Shown piece by piece: positions 36,633-48,270 of a stretch of DNA of 64,000 nt (position 1 is the stretch's first letter; each line of letters starts with the position of its first letter). The stretch is from the NCBI RefSeq assembly GCF_901000735.1, contig NC_081545.1:15584963-15648962 (forward strand), read 5' to 3'. This stretch comes from Corylus avellana. Taxonomy: Eukaryota > Streptophyta > Magnoliopsida > Fagales > Betulaceae. Position numbers and translations under genes: made by a program. A model generated the notes under the pieces. The model was not told the origin of the DNA. It did no database searches and worked only from the letters and a program-made list of their open reading frames with translations.

Positions 36633-37048
36633 AAAAAGAAAAAAAGAAAACCGGTGGTTTAGGGTTGGCTCGCCGGCCACCCCATAGGCCATGGGGGTGG
36701 CTCGATGGCCACCCCCATGGCCTGGGGGTGGCTGGCGAGCCACCCCTAAACCATTGGATTTCCTTTTTTTTTTTCCTTTCTTTTCTCTTTTTCTTTCCTC
36801 AAAATGAAGTTGTTTTGGAAAGTATTTTTTAAATTGATTTTTTTTTTCTAAAATGACATTTTAGTAACTTAACCTTATTAAAACGGCATAGTTTTGAATT
36901 TTTCATCCTATTTGATGGTAATGACTCACAAAATAGTCAAATTGCAACTGTTTGGTAGTTTGAGGGTCTACTTTATCACTTTTTGAACATTAGGGGGTTA
37001 AAATGAAAATGGTTGGTAGTTTGGGGGGCTAAATTATATTTTTCCCTA
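36346..37048. mobile_element. 700-bp palindromic fold-back element
   Basis: The left arm (TTTAGCTTCCTAAACTAC, then TCATTTTAACCCCTTAATG, then AAAATGCCATTTT) is matched in reverse complement by the right arm, which ends GGGGGGCTAAATTATATTTTTCCCTA. The centre (36645-36760) is a second, GC-rich hairpin set built on GGGGGTGGCT/AGCCACCCC. Poly-A and poly-T runs flank the centre. Coding is absent. Confidence 0.88.
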
Positions 37049-37177
37049 AAAAATTTGTAAAATAATCCTTTTACTCATGTAATATAAAGAATTGGATACT
37101 CTCCCCTTTATTCTGTTCAAATAAACCGGGGAGGATCCTTTTGTGGCAGGTATACATTACGCGGTATAGGTTTTAGA

Positions 37178-37435
37178 GGTTGTGTTTGGCAATGGAATGG
37201 AAAAAAGGGAGTGGAACAGTACTGTAGCAAAATTGATTGATATGAGAGAAAAAAGTAAGAATATTTTGTATAAAAAAATCAAAAAATTTGTTTTGTAGTG
37301 ATTTTTTTATTTGAATAGTAATAAAAAGTGATTGAAGTGATGTAAAAAGTAAAAATATTGGGGTTGATTTTAAGAAATTTTTTTTGAACTTTTAGGTCTG
37401 GTCTGGTCCGGTCTGTCCCTTTGCCAAACACAGCC
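37178..37435. mobile_element. MITE with TGTGTTTGGCAA termini
   Basis: GGTTGTGTTTGGCAATGG at the left and CCTTTGCCAAACACAGCC at the right are inverted repeats of about 17 bp. The interior is AT-rich and non-coding. A GGTCTGGTCTGGTCCGGTCTG run lies near the right end. Confidence 0.65.
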
Positions 37436-39251
37436 AGAGAAATAGGTGTATAGCATAAGTCCAAAATATATATGTTTTCAAATAATATTGTAAAAATTAT
37501 CATTTATTTTGGGAATGTTTGGACGGACTTGAATTTGTGCCGCCATAGCATATGCATGAGTTGCTGTCACTTGCATGCCAGCTATTAACAGAATAGAAAT
37601 TTAAGAAGAACTTCAATGGATTTGGTGGCAGATCGGATAGGCATACAGCTGAAGTCAAGAAAAGTACAAGGAGGACTTGTGTGGAATTGTCATTAAATAT
37701 TCGATGCCGCTTCTCTAATCACAATTTCGAATCTATTCTTTCTCCTTTTATTCATAACTCTGACAAGCTTTTTGTTAGGCTGTTTATGCACTTCCATTAT
37801 TCTTAATTATTTATTGTAAACTAATGCACTTCATTATTCTTAATTATTTATTATAAATTACTATTTCGGTTAATAATTAATTATTCTTAATTATTGTACA
37901 TTGCAATGTCATAGATAAAAAGTACAATTTTAAATCAAATTACATAAAATAAATCTTTTGGGATTGTATTTTTTCAAAAATTGCGATTTGAAAATCTGGT
38001 TTTCAAATCGCAAGCAACCTGTATTTTTTTGAAAACGCAAAATTTTAAAAGATAAACTGCTATTTTAAAAGTTAAATTACGATTTTGCCAAATGCTAAGT
38101 CGTCTCATTTTTTTGTGTGTTCGGTATTCCACCCACTTTCTAGATAAGAAAAGAGGAGATATATCAAATCATATTACAATTATATATGCTAAAGAAAAAA
38201 AGATATAAAATTAATAAAATATATAATTAGACATGTATCTTAAAGAACAACTTGATAATAACAAACTTTTAAAGGCTGGGTTTTCTTACTGTGAGTTAAA
38301 TAAAGAGTATCATACTTACAGATTTGCAATTTGTTGTGACAGATAGGCATCTTCTACAATTTTAAGAGAATTGTAAATTTCTAAAATTACGTAAATTCAG
38401 GTCATTTTCCATCAATGAAAATATATTAAATTCTCATTATTGAATCCAAGATGTTCGATGTAAAGAATAACCTAAATTCACATAATTTTAAAAAACCTTG
38501 TCCTATTGTCTTTTATTTATTTATAAATAACATCAAACAAAAACTACAACTAAGAAGAAAGAAAATAAACAAAAATTAAAAGGAAATACATCAAATGTAT
38601 TGACGTAACCTTGTGTATTTATTATTGATACAAACACCAAAAAAAGTAGTCGCCAATAAAAGATGGTTAAACAAGGTGTGAACAAGAGCATGACTGTTCG
38701 CGAAACCCTTTAACTTTACCCAAACCCCTAGTGCAAGGGATGTAATTACGGGCATAACTATTAAGATACCCTTCAATTCTACCCGAGCACCCTTTGATAT
38801 GAATTTTTAAGAATCTTAAAATGTATTGCTATATAAAACTCCCACACACAAGAAGCATAAAAGAGAGGGGTATAGATACGTCATGACTTTAGAGGAGGCC
38901 AGCACAACTTTTTTCAAAGTAATCTAATATCAATAATTGAATTGGGAAAGAGATGGTCCTCCCTTCAAACTTGAGGGACCCCAAATCACATTCAAATGAT
39001 GTATATATTTCTGGGTATGAGAACCCACTCTCCTTTTCTTTGTTTTAAAAGGTCTTCACATGATCCCAAGCAAACTTTCAAAAATAAACAAATCCCAAAG
39101 TCCCAACTAAAGACCCCCCTACAAGGCATTAAACAAAAGCAACGTATCATTTCCCATACACAAAAAAAGAAAAAAAAGAAAAAAGAAATGCTTTTTCCAT
39201 TAAAGCTCTACTCTGCAACCGAGTTAAGTAAACACATGCCTACAAACTAGT
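37436..39251. other. upstream region of the DUF688 gene
   Basis: AT-rich non-coding DNA. A TATA-like CTATATAAAACTCCC lies near 38830 and TGTATATATTT near 39000. Nothing else was recognised. The proximal promoter of the DUF688 gene should lie in its right-hand part. Confidence 0.5.
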
Positions 39252-39252
39252 T

Positions 39253-39283
<31 letters not shown>

Positions 39284-39365
39284 TTTTTGAGCTCTCCCAT
39301 TTGCTGTTTTCAAGAACCAGCCCAGCTTGGTCAGCTTGGTTTCTGGGATCGGCTTTTTTCCGCAG

Positions 39366-39396
<31 letters not shown>
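39252..39396 (+). promoter_or_regulatory. CT-rich 5' leader of the DUF688 gene
   Basis: Two (CT)n runs (39252-39279 and 39367-39396) mark a typical plant core promoter/5' UTR. The leader is probably spliced: an acceptor GTTATGCAG ends at 40611, ten bases before the start codon. The upstream donor could not be chosen; CCGCAG/GTTCTC at about 39366 is one option. Confidence 0.5.
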
Positions 39397-39399
<3 letters not shown>

Positions 39400-40621
39400 G
39401 CTTATCTTTCTATGTCTGAAATGTTTCTTTGGCTGGATTGTTGGTGTTGGGGATTGTTTAGTATGTTTAATGTATAAAGAATGGCAAACAAAGAAAACCG
39501 CTGATTTGATATGCATTTCATGTTCTTGGAAGTGAGGAATTTGAGTTTGATGTTCAAAGTGCTCTTTCACATTTCTTGGTTACGTTGGATTCAAATAAAC
39601 AATCTGATTTTCTAGCTTCGTCTTTTTGTTTTTTGTTTTTGTTTTTGTTTTTGGGTTTGAAGGGATTGTCATTTTTTTTTTCTTTCTGGGCATTGGGATT
39701 GTCATTTGGGATTGAAGAATTTCAGCACCATGTTGGTTGGTAGTTTGAATTGGTCCAGCCTTTTCTTTATTTGAATGTTGTTTTTCTTTGAATTGTTCAC
39801 CTTTTGTTGATTTCTCGTTGGTAGATTAAGATAGTCAAGAATGCTACTCATTTGATCAAATTTTTGTTTTTATTTTCTTAATTGTTTGGCTATATTCCAA
39901 TGCCTTTTTTATCTCCAAAGAGAAGGATCCATTTCTTTGATATAGTATTCCTTTGCAACACGTTTGGTTGCTGAGAAACCTAAAGAAATGGAGTGTAAAT
40001 ATGGCTATTGATTCTTTCTGTTCAGGTCCATGAACACGCGAAACTCAGCTAAGCCAAAATAGTTGTATTGGTCTCTGTTGCATTGAGCTTCCTGTTTTGT
40101 TTAGTCGCTAAGAATGAAAACTCTTAGTTTTAGCTTAATTGCTTTTGATTCGTTCTTATTCTCAGCAAAATAGGGCCTAAATGATATAGAGCACTTTAGC
40201 TTCTGATTTTGAGCTCAAAGAAACTAATATTCTCAAACAGAATATCTGGTGATCCCAAAAATTTATTCTTTGTTAGAATCTTACCCTGGTCCATACAAGC
40301 AGAATGGGGTTTTCCGGCTTTTCAGTTTGTGAGACAAGTAAGGAGGTTGAGACGAAAATTTCGCTGAAACCAGTGAAAATTTGCACACTCCTGTACTGGT
40401 AAAAATGGGCTAATCATCTACATAATGAGTAGTATAGATTGCCTTGAGGTTTCTTCCTTTGTTTTTGCCTTTTCCTTTTTTTATTTATATGACAGTAGGT
40501 GGAACTGGAATTGGGAGTATTTAGGATATTATTTCTTCCCACGATGTGCCCTCTTGTTCCTGAATGTTGCTCAGTCCAACTGCTGTATGATCTGATGCTG
40601 GTGTTATGCAGAAACTAATAA

Positions 40622-43327
40622 ATGAATCTGAAGAATCTGATGGAAGACAAGAAATTGGATTTTAATCAGCCTCTTTTATCGGTGAGGAGAGTTTCATCAA
40701 CCGTGGTCTACTCACAACCTGAAAACAAACGGAAAACTGATAATTCATTACCCAAAATACCTCCCCTTCCCGTTTACAAGTCAGAGCTGAAATCAGGTCC
40801 AGTGAGTAACCCAGGAACTGTTCCTTTCAATTGGGAGAAAACCCCAGGAAAACCCAAGGATGAAAGGAAAGCACAAAATCTGACTCGTGAACAGCCTCGT
40901 ATCGGCCCAAAGCTTCCGCCTGGAAGGGTTCCAAATGTCAAACAGCAAGATTGGGATAAAGGCTCTAAAGCTATGACTATTACTCAGTACAAACCAGAAA
41001 ATTTGCTCCCCAAGTCTCAAAATATTTCATCTCTGGATAAAAATGTGAATAAATGTGAGAGCTCCAAAGAGAAGATGGAGGTGAAGGAGGGTTCTGGTTC
41101 AGAGGATGGTGATGAGGCCTATTTGGATGCACTTGATACAATTTCTAGATCAGAATCATTCTCTATGAACTGCAGCATAAGTGGGTTGAGCAGCTTGGAT
41201 GCTCCAGATGGTAAACCATCTGGAACCTTCTCAATGGATCCACAAACTCGGGATTTCATGATGGGTCGTTTCTTACCTGCAGCAAAGGCAATGGCTTCTG
41301 AAACACCTCAACATGCTGCTTGGAAGCAACCGAGGCCGGTAGAGAAGTTGGTAACTATGGATAAGTGTGGTCCACTTAATCAGGATAGACCAAATGTTGT
41401 ACCCCATCATACCCATGATGTTGGTGGGAAAGAAAGTGAAGATGAAGCTGATGATTATGATGAAAATGAAATTTCATCAGCTAGAGTTTGTGGGTTATTC
41501 CCTAGGTTTTGCTTTAAAAATTCTTTATGCCTTATGAATCCTGTACCAGGTATGAGCATGCAGACAGGGGTACGCGTTTCTTCGGTCCGCAGAGTGAAGG
41601 CAAAATCTTTATATTCTGGTTCTTGCAATGAACCTGTAAAGGAGGTATTTAGATTATCTGTCTCTACTTATTTTTCTTTTCTGCTGTGTTGTTATTGTCA
41701 TGTCTAAAGTCATTGTTGAACATTAGCACTTTTTTTATTTCTATAGCATGTTGGGGATGCTGTCTTGCAAAGATCACTAGATGGACATGCAACCGCTGAG
41801 CAGCATGAAGAGAAGATTGAGGTGAAAAGAATATCCGACCAAACCACTTATAAAAGTGATTGTGGGAAATCAGATGAATCATCTCTGAAAAGGCATTTGC
41901 AGGGTAATGGCGTATCAGCCTGCCAGAGTGAATCTTGCCATTCTCTCCATGAAGGAAAAGGTTTTCTTGGTTTTACTGATAAAGCTAAGAATTCCAGGGT
42001 GAATGCATCGGATTTGGATAGAAAAGGCGGCAAAATTTTTCAAGAATTATTGGCCAATGAGAGTGCTGAATGGGAATCAGGCTCTATTAGTCCCATGGTT
42101 GAGAAAACACTCTATATTGATTCTGTACATACAGTAAAGTCTCGAAATTCAAATTCAAGTTCTCCAGATATGAGGGGTTTAACTGATTACATGGAGGATG
42201 ATTTTAGGATTCCTGTAAAAAGTAGTGAAATGGAAAAAATCCCTTCAGTATTAAATTCTTCATTTCAAGATTTAAAGCCCTTGAGTGCTGTGGATGAAAA
42301 GGCAAAAGTGCGACATGAAAATTTGGAGTCTGTTGATGCCTGTTTTCTGTCTTGTTCGGACAGTTCTAATCATGACATACAAATGGAAATGGTGAATGAT
42401 TCCAAACAGGATCAGGATCAGGATCTTACTCTTAATTCTATTCAAATGACAAGCCCAAAAGCAGTTGATACCAAGACATTTGATTCAGAAATCCAGCAGC
42501 CCTTAAAATCAGGTGATTCAGAAGGTACTCATTGCCTCACTCAGGATTCTAGTACATTGACAAGCTCTAAAGTGGCTGACAATGGGAAGATTGGTTTAGA
42601 AAACCGACGGCCTAAGAAATCTTGTACTCAAGAAAGTTCTGGTGGCCTTATTAAGGATTCTGTCACATTTGCAAGCTTAAAAGTGGGTGAGAAGATTGAT
42701 TTAGAAAACCAACGGCCTAAGACATTAGGTAAGCAAGAGATTTCTCATGGAAACTATCCACACCTTCCTCTTGGCCCACCATTGCCAAAATCGCCATCTG
42801 AGTCTTGGCTAAAGCGTACTCTGCCTACCATTTCCTCAAGGAATTTACCTTCAAGGTCTTCTCTTGGGATGCAGAATAATACTAGAAACCCAGCTTCCAA
42901 GACAACCTGTCCTGATTCCAACTGGGAAACAATTGTTAAAACTTCCAATGTTCGACAAGGGCATTTGCGGTTCTCTGAGGTAATCTCATCATTCTTGGCA
43001 TTCATTCTATTAAAGTATTCATTAAATGATTAAATTTATTTTTTCCTATAAACTTAAACTTTTAGCAAGTTGTGATTTAATATGGAATTAAAGCCAGAGG
43101 TCACGAGGTCACGAGTTCGAATCTTGAATCTGTCAATTTATCTTTAAATTAAATATTTCACATGTTGAGCTTCTTTTCACCTATTAAAATGATGTTTGTG
43201 GATACCACTCAATTGGTGATTTAACACATTCTTCGTATTCATTGATGTGTGGATTTTATGCTTGCTTACATGGCCCTCTTTCTTTCTTTACCGCCAGGAA
43301 CTTCTGACACCTATACCAGAAGCTTAA
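40622..43327 (+). CDS. DUF688 family protein (three coding exons)
   Basis: Coding exons are 40622-41644, 41747-42979 and 43298-43327, giving 761 residues. All introns are phase 0 with GT/AG borders (donors GTATTT and GTAATC; acceptors TTCTATAG and CCGCCAG). The protein has the DUF688 hallmarks: PFNWEKTPGKPK (residues 68-79), CGLFPRFCFKNSLCLMNPVPG (290-310), PPLPKSPSESWLKRTLP (about 685-701) and the terminal RFSEELLTPIPEA, the last nine residues coming from a 30-nt exon. An acidic Asp/Glu stretch lies at 271-283. Three loose repeats of about 37 residues around ENxRPK occupy about 570-670. No membrane segment or catalytic motif is seen and the family's role is unknown. The ATG at 40622 follows the splice acceptor; a second ATG lies six codons on. 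No lesion was seen, so the gene is probably active. Confidence 0.93.
43073..43224 (+). mobile_element. SINE-like insert in intron 2 of the DUF688 gene
   Basis: TGATTTAA occurs at both ends (about 43073 and 43216), consistent with an 8-bp target duplication. Inside is GGTCACGAGTTCGAATCTTG, close to a Pol III box B (GGTTCGAATCC). The body ends GGATACCACTCAATTGG. A hAT MITE is the alternative. Confidence 0.45.
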
Positions 43328-43426
43328 GAGTTTGGAAGCTTTATCTGATGTCCTTGCACTCTTGCATTTTGACTGGAATCTGCATTACATTGATAGTGTT
43401 GAAGAAGGTCAAAGTTATTTTTTTTT

Positions 43427-43457
<31 letters not shown>

Positions 43458-43668
43458 TTTAGGAGGTGATTCCTTTTTGGTTTCTATACTCAGAAGTCGG
43501 TATATAATGACAAATGTAAATCAACATCCCAATGCTTCCTGCAATAAGAAATTTCTTTGTTCTCTTGTAAATCCGATCAACTTCTTGAACTTAAACCAAA
43601 GTTTGTTTCTTCCTTAAGCTGTAAAGGGAATTAGATAAATTACATTTACTGCAGGTCCTTTGGAAAAT
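43328..43668 (+). other. probable 3' UTR and downstream of the DUF688 gene
   Basis: Follows the TAA at 43325-43327. Contains a T run then a 27-base A run at 43421-43457 and an AATAAG near 43541 that could serve as a poly(A) signal. No other gene. Confidence 0.4.
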
Positions 43669-43904
43669 GGACAAAGTTTTCCTCTAAACTGGGTTGGAGG
43701 AATTTTCTTTAACCTAGTCTATAAAAGTAACATGTGTCAATGAATATGTGAGATGTTCATTTTTTTTAATAGCTGAGACAAAATTGAAATAAATTTTATT
43801 AAAAAATCATGTGCATATTACATGTAATTAAAAAAATGGACGTATGTCACTTTTATAGATTATGTTAAATTTTTTTCAACCCAGTTTGGAGGAAAACTTT
43901 GTCC
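43669..43904. mobile_element. MITE family 'GGACAAAGTTTTC', copy 3
   Basis: From GGACAAAGTTTTCCTCTAAA to GGAAAACTTTGTCC, a cleaner terminal inverted repeat than the copies at 27973 and 33114. It lies just downstream of the DUF688 gene. Confidence 0.88.
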
Positions 43905-44003
43905 TTCCAATATTACTTGCCATAATTTTTTCTGTTTAATTGTTTCTTTCGTCTTTTTTTATTTATTTATTTATTTTCTTTTATTTGAACTGGATAATAT
44001 CTT

Positions 44004-44077
44004 GTTAGTTAAAATGGATGAGTATTTTTGTCTCCTCAAAAAGTGAAAAGACAAAAATACCCTTTTATAACTAACTG
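44004..44077. mobile_element. short palindromic MITE, family 'TTAGTTATA', copy 5
   Basis: GTTAGTTAAAATGGATGAGT at the left and CCCTTTTATAACTAAC at the right, same loop as the copies at 28845 and 33993. Confidence 0.75.
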
Positions 44078-44876
44078 AAGAGAATCAAGTTCCATATCTA
44101 TGTGAAATCACGTTTGCAACCTACTCTTTACCAAGACTCCATTGATAAGAAAGATCTTATAATATCTCATGGAGATAGACAGGAACAGAGAATAACATGT
44201 GGCAGGGAAAATTCCTTTTTAAAGTCATTACATTTCAAGGAAATGAATCGTCAGTGTTTGGGGATAAGCTCATGAAACTAAATTTCAACCCAAAACTTCA
44301 AATACAATATAAGGCCCACAAACCATTAATTTGATAAGGACATGTTAAATGTGACAAGTAAGAGTACGTAATGCTATATTCCACGCCGGAGTTAATAAAT
44401 AGTAATTACTCCGGGTGTTGTGGTATTAATTGTTTTTTGTTTTTTGTTTTTTGTTTTAAACAACTTGATTTTTGATAATCGTGTCATTATCAAAATCAAT
44501 AACCTAGATCCTCAAAATCTTTAGCTTTCTAAACCACTCCCTCCAAAATCCTCCCACCACCTATGACGACAACCTTTACCACCACCGGCCTTCTTCACTA
44601 TGCAAGGACCACCTCCACCACCACCAAAGAGTAGCATTCCTCATGCAACTACTATTGCCAAAATGGGTGTGAGCAGGTTATCGTTTCGGCTTTGTAGTAT
44701 GAAGACAAAACAATTATTTGTAACTATCCTCCATTGTTTTCCTGGTACAAATTCTTGTTTGTATGATTTGGAGAGAGCAGAAAAACTAGGGTTGTTTGGG
44801 AAAAAATGATAAATTTGGGTTTAATTTTGTTTTTGTTTTGATTTGGTAAAATTGTACGTTTTAGTAATTTTTTAAA
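44078..44876. other. spacer, no gene seen
   Basis: Non-coding. An open frame at 44600-44809 starting MQGPPPPPPK has no family features. Confidence 0.5.
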
Positions 44877-45384
44877 AGCGAAAACTTCACTTACCACCGC
44901 TGATCTTTCATCACTTTTGCATTTATATCCTTAAACTTTAAAAAGTGTTAATTTAATGTATAATGTATACATCTTTCTTTATTGTTTTTTTGTTTTTTTG
45001 TTTTTTTTTTTTTTCAATTTCAACTCTCTGTTAGGATTTAATGGAAAATCCTAATGGAGGGATGCCAAATTTTCCAAACTACTCCTCATTTTTTTTTTTA
45101 AAAAAAAAGAAAAAAAAAATGCACGATTTTAGGCATTTGCGAGGATTTAATGGAATTTGAAAAAAAAATACTCACGTTTGAATATTTGAAAATTTTTTAA
45201 TGTTTTTTTTTTTTAGAAAATGGGTATTTTAGAAATTTTGACAGAATTTAACAAAAAATCCTAACAAAGGGGTGAAATTGAAAAAAAAATTAAAAGATTG
45301 ATACACTAAATTTACAGTTTTTAAAATTTTAGGGTATGATTGAAAAAATGATGCAAGATTAGGGGGTAAGTGAAATTTTCATTT
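44877..45384. mobile_element. long-TIR fold-back element
   Basis: Left arm (AAACTTCACTTACCACCGCT, then TTTCATCACTTTTGCA) pairs with right arm (ATGATGCAAGATTAGGGGGT, then AAGTGAAATTTTCATTT). A second paired block surrounds GGAAAATCCTAATGGAGGG and AAAAATCCTAACAAAGGGG. No coding sequence. Confidence 0.78.
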
Positions 45385-45754
45385 TTTTATAATCTATTTG
45401 ACGGAAAATACTTCTAGAGGCCTCAATTTTCAAATATTCAAAGCACAGACCTTAATTTCATTGAATTAGAAATTGAGGTTTCAATGTCAAATGGTGCAAA
45501 AGCATGAGGGGGTTGAAAAAAGAAAAGAAAAGAAGAAAGCCTCAAGCACCACTTGGAAGTTGGGAGTTGGACTAGGCAGCCAAACTCTAACAAGCTAGAT
45601 CATTATTATTTTCATGAGAAAGCTATATATGCAAGAAAGGGCTTTACTTGTTGGGATTGGTAATGTTAATATTTACATCCAAAACTTGAGGTTGTAGCTT
45701 AATTACTAATTGGTATTATGGATAATTTATTTTGTGGTTGGATTATCTATTTAA

Positions 45755-46178
45755 GAAAAACTTCAGAAAACTCTCATAAACTTAAATGACGCTACCCTTT
45801 TAAAGTTTAAAAATTCTTAATTAAGGGTATCGAACTTTCAATTTCTTTCAATTATCTCATTTCATTAGGGTTTTTCGTTAAATTTTGTCAAAATTATCAA
45901 GATATCCTTTTTTTTTAAAATTTTTTTTTTTAATTTTTTTTATATATAAAAAAATTGCAAAGATATTTTTTTATAAAAAAAATAAACACATAAATCTTAA
46001 AATAAAAGAATGGTATTTTGAAAATTTTAACAAGATTTAATAGAATATTCTAATGGAAATGAGTATATGAAAGAAATTGAAAGTTCGATACTCTTAATTG
46101 AGAGTTTTTAAACTTCGAATTAAATGGTACTTTCAAAACGCGTGAAAGTTCAGGAGGATTTTGTAAGGTTTCTCCATC
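45755..46178. mobile_element. long-TIR fold-back element
   Basis: Left arm block ATCGAACTTTCAATTTCTTT pairs with right arm block AAGAAATTGAAAGTTCGATA. The ends AACTTCAGAAAACTCTCA and CAGGAGGATTTTGTAAGGTT pair loosely. The structure resembles 44877-45384 in style but not in sequence. Confidence 0.75.
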
Positions 46179-46610
46179 TATTTATAAGTGTAGAAATTAA
46201 TCATTCAATTTTTAAATACAGTATCTTTTAGATATATAAATGACAATATATGTCTGGGAATAGAGCTCTGAAGTTTCAATCACAATACAAGGGACTGAGC
46301 TAATTAATCACACCAGCAGTAAATGTTTTATTTATAAGAGATGCTTGAATACTTAAAAAAAAAGAACAAACAAACTTGTCTTACATCAATAGAAAAAAAG
46401 AAAAAGAAAAAGAAAAGTTAATGAATAATAATTAATATTTACACGAGGACCCGAATATAATAAAATACGGGAGGAAAACTTGCTTAAAGTCATTAAATTT
46501 TATAGGGAAGTTATCAGACGTGCTAGAAATGTCAACCAATCACTTTGATCCTCAAGTACACATTTTTTTAAAATCTCAATACCAATACCGTTAGGGCACA
46601 TACATTATAA

Positions 46611-46954
46611 TAGGTTGACAATTTTTGATACGACTTGTAAATTTGACATAAATTCAACATAAAATTAAAGGGTTAGAGTTGAGAAGTCTGATCCGTTTAA
46701 TTAAATGGGTTGAGTTAGGGTTGAACTATATAGTCATGCTTCGATATGACTCGAACTCGACACACGACATAATGACATACAATTTTTGACATAACCCGCG
46801 AACCAAACATAAACCAAGTATAAAATTAGAGGGTTAGAGTTGAAGGATTCGATCCGTTTAATTAAATGAGTCGAATTAAGGTTGATCAATATAATTTATA
46901 CACATGTTTCGACACAACTTGAATCGGACACGTAAACATGAATTGTCACCCACT
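46611..46954. mobile_element. degenerate hAT-like element with internal tandem repeat
   Basis: The ends TAGGTTGACAATTTTTGA and TGAATTGTCACCCACTA are imperfect inverted repeats. Two diverged tandem units of about 165 bp lie inside, each with GATCCGTTTAATTAAATGRG and ACTCGA-like blocks. Its vocabulary (pieces like CGACACGTAAAC) resembles the hAT element at 53212. No target duplication is visible. Confidence 0.55.
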
Positions 46955-47044
46955 AGTCTTAAAAATTTTAGAAAGTATTGACTCTTGACTTTTTTTTTTT
47001 TTTTTTGAATGAATGTAGAAAGTCATGACTATTGACTTAGAAAG

Positions 47045-47053
47045 TATATATAA
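47045..47053 (+). promoter_or_regulatory. TATA box for the small membrane peptide gene
   Basis: TATATATAA lies about 45 bp before the start codon, leaving room for a short leader of 10-20 bases. Confidence 0.55.
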
Positions 47054-47096
47054 GCGGTTAAACTTGTGCGCTAACAAAGAGAAGGAAATCCCACAA

Positions 47097-47327
47097 ATGG
47101 CGAGAGATTTTGGTGCTCTAGTTGTTGCCCATGTCAATGATACAGGCATTGCGTTGGAGAGCTCGGGTGGCCTACTTTTGCTTGGCATGATTATCTTGTC
47201 CCTCTCAATTATATCAATGCTCATCTTTGCTTGTGCTGATGGTATCTCTAGAAGGGGGGGAGGCGGAGGCGGTGGTGATGATGGTGGTCGTTGTGGTGCT
47301 TGTGGCAGTGGTGGTGGTTGTGGTTGA
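47097..47327 (+). CDS. small Gly/Cys-rich single-pass membrane peptide
   Basis: A 76-residue open frame beginning MARDFGALVVAHVNDTG. The start ACAAATGGCG fits the plant consensus; a longer frame from 47025 would start inside the presumed promoter. One hydrophobic helix (residues about 24-46, GGLLLLGMIILSLSIISMLI then FACA) is followed by Arg-Arg and a tail of Gly, Asp and four Cys (GGRCGACGSGGGCG). Short plant proteins with one membrane helix and a Gly/Cys-rich tail of this sort are known from annotations, but I cannot name a function. Single exon; no neighbour in an obvious partnership. It could be a chance frame, but TATA box, start context and protein organisation agree. Confidence 0.62.
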   Translation: MARDFGALVVAHVNDTGIALESSGGLLLLGMIILSLSIISMLIFACADGISRRGGGGGGGDDGGRCGACGSGGGCG

Positions 47328-48270
47328 GAAAAAAAAAATGATCTAATTCATTATTACTTTCCATCTTGTATAAGTTCTCCCAAATATTTGCTAAGCATGT
47401 CTGCTGTCTTAATTTTTTTTTTTTTAAATTCCCAGGATGTATGCTGTCTTTTCTATTTGTTTTTTGCATCATAAAAGATAAGGTTTTGATGATGCCATAT
47501 ATATGCTCATACCTCTGATAGTTAATTTAGTTGGTTAAATATTTATCATTGAACAAAACATCTGCAATCAAATCGCTCTGTTTGTTTCAATTTAAAATAT
47601 TTTTTATCAAGAATTTTTTTTTTCAAATTGTTGGTTCGTGTACAAGATTTCAAAAATGTTTCGCGTAATCATATTAACCTATAATTATAACAACTTTCCT
47701 TTGCAACATAAAATATTAATATAAAATAACTAAAAAAAACAACCCAAATATTAATATACGATCAAACTCTTCCTTATTGACCACTCATGTGAGAAACACA
47801 ATCAATTGACAATGAAAGTCAATAAGTGATCATAAGAGTACTTTAACAAGATTCTTCTTAAATCCATCTGAAAAGTTGAAAAATGTGGTTGCGGTTTGAA
47901 CATGCTGCTAAAATCTTCTCAGCAATGTATTGTAGACACAAATAAAATCCTTAATTAAGCATTTTCACTAAAAAACTTTCTTCAAATTAACATAATTCTC
48001 ACCAAGTTGAGATTTATAGATTTATAAGCGCGCAATATGACATGAGCATGATCGTCAAAAAATTTAAGGAAAAAACCCTACAACAAAACTTTTGTTCATG
48101 GCTGGCATGTTTGTTACGGTGCAATATAATACTCACATTTGCACTTGGCATTCCACAATTGTCTTCAACATCTTGGTCACACCAAAATTCACTAGACATG
48201 TACAAGCTGGCTTTGCAACAAAAGTTACAAAAGTAACTTCTCTACAATAATTTCTCTTATATTTTTCTCG
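47328..48270. other. spacer, no gene seen
   Basis: AT-rich non-coding DNA. A stretch at 48117-48140 (GTGCAATATAATACTCACATTTG) is a loose copy of the end of the MITE at 48271. Confidence 0.5.

Noticed and set aside
36525..36743. Minus-strand frame with long Phe run
   Set aside because: Read through the poly-A tract and GC-rich hairpin of the palindrome; not a gene.
37940..38100. Possible MITE with AAATTGCGATTTGAAAA repeats
   Set aside because: Only short internal inverted pieces; no clear ends or target duplication.
44600..44809. Open frame starting MQGPPPPPPK
   Set aside because: Short, no family features, no TATA box or conserved ends; the Pro run comes from a CCA/CCT simple repeat.
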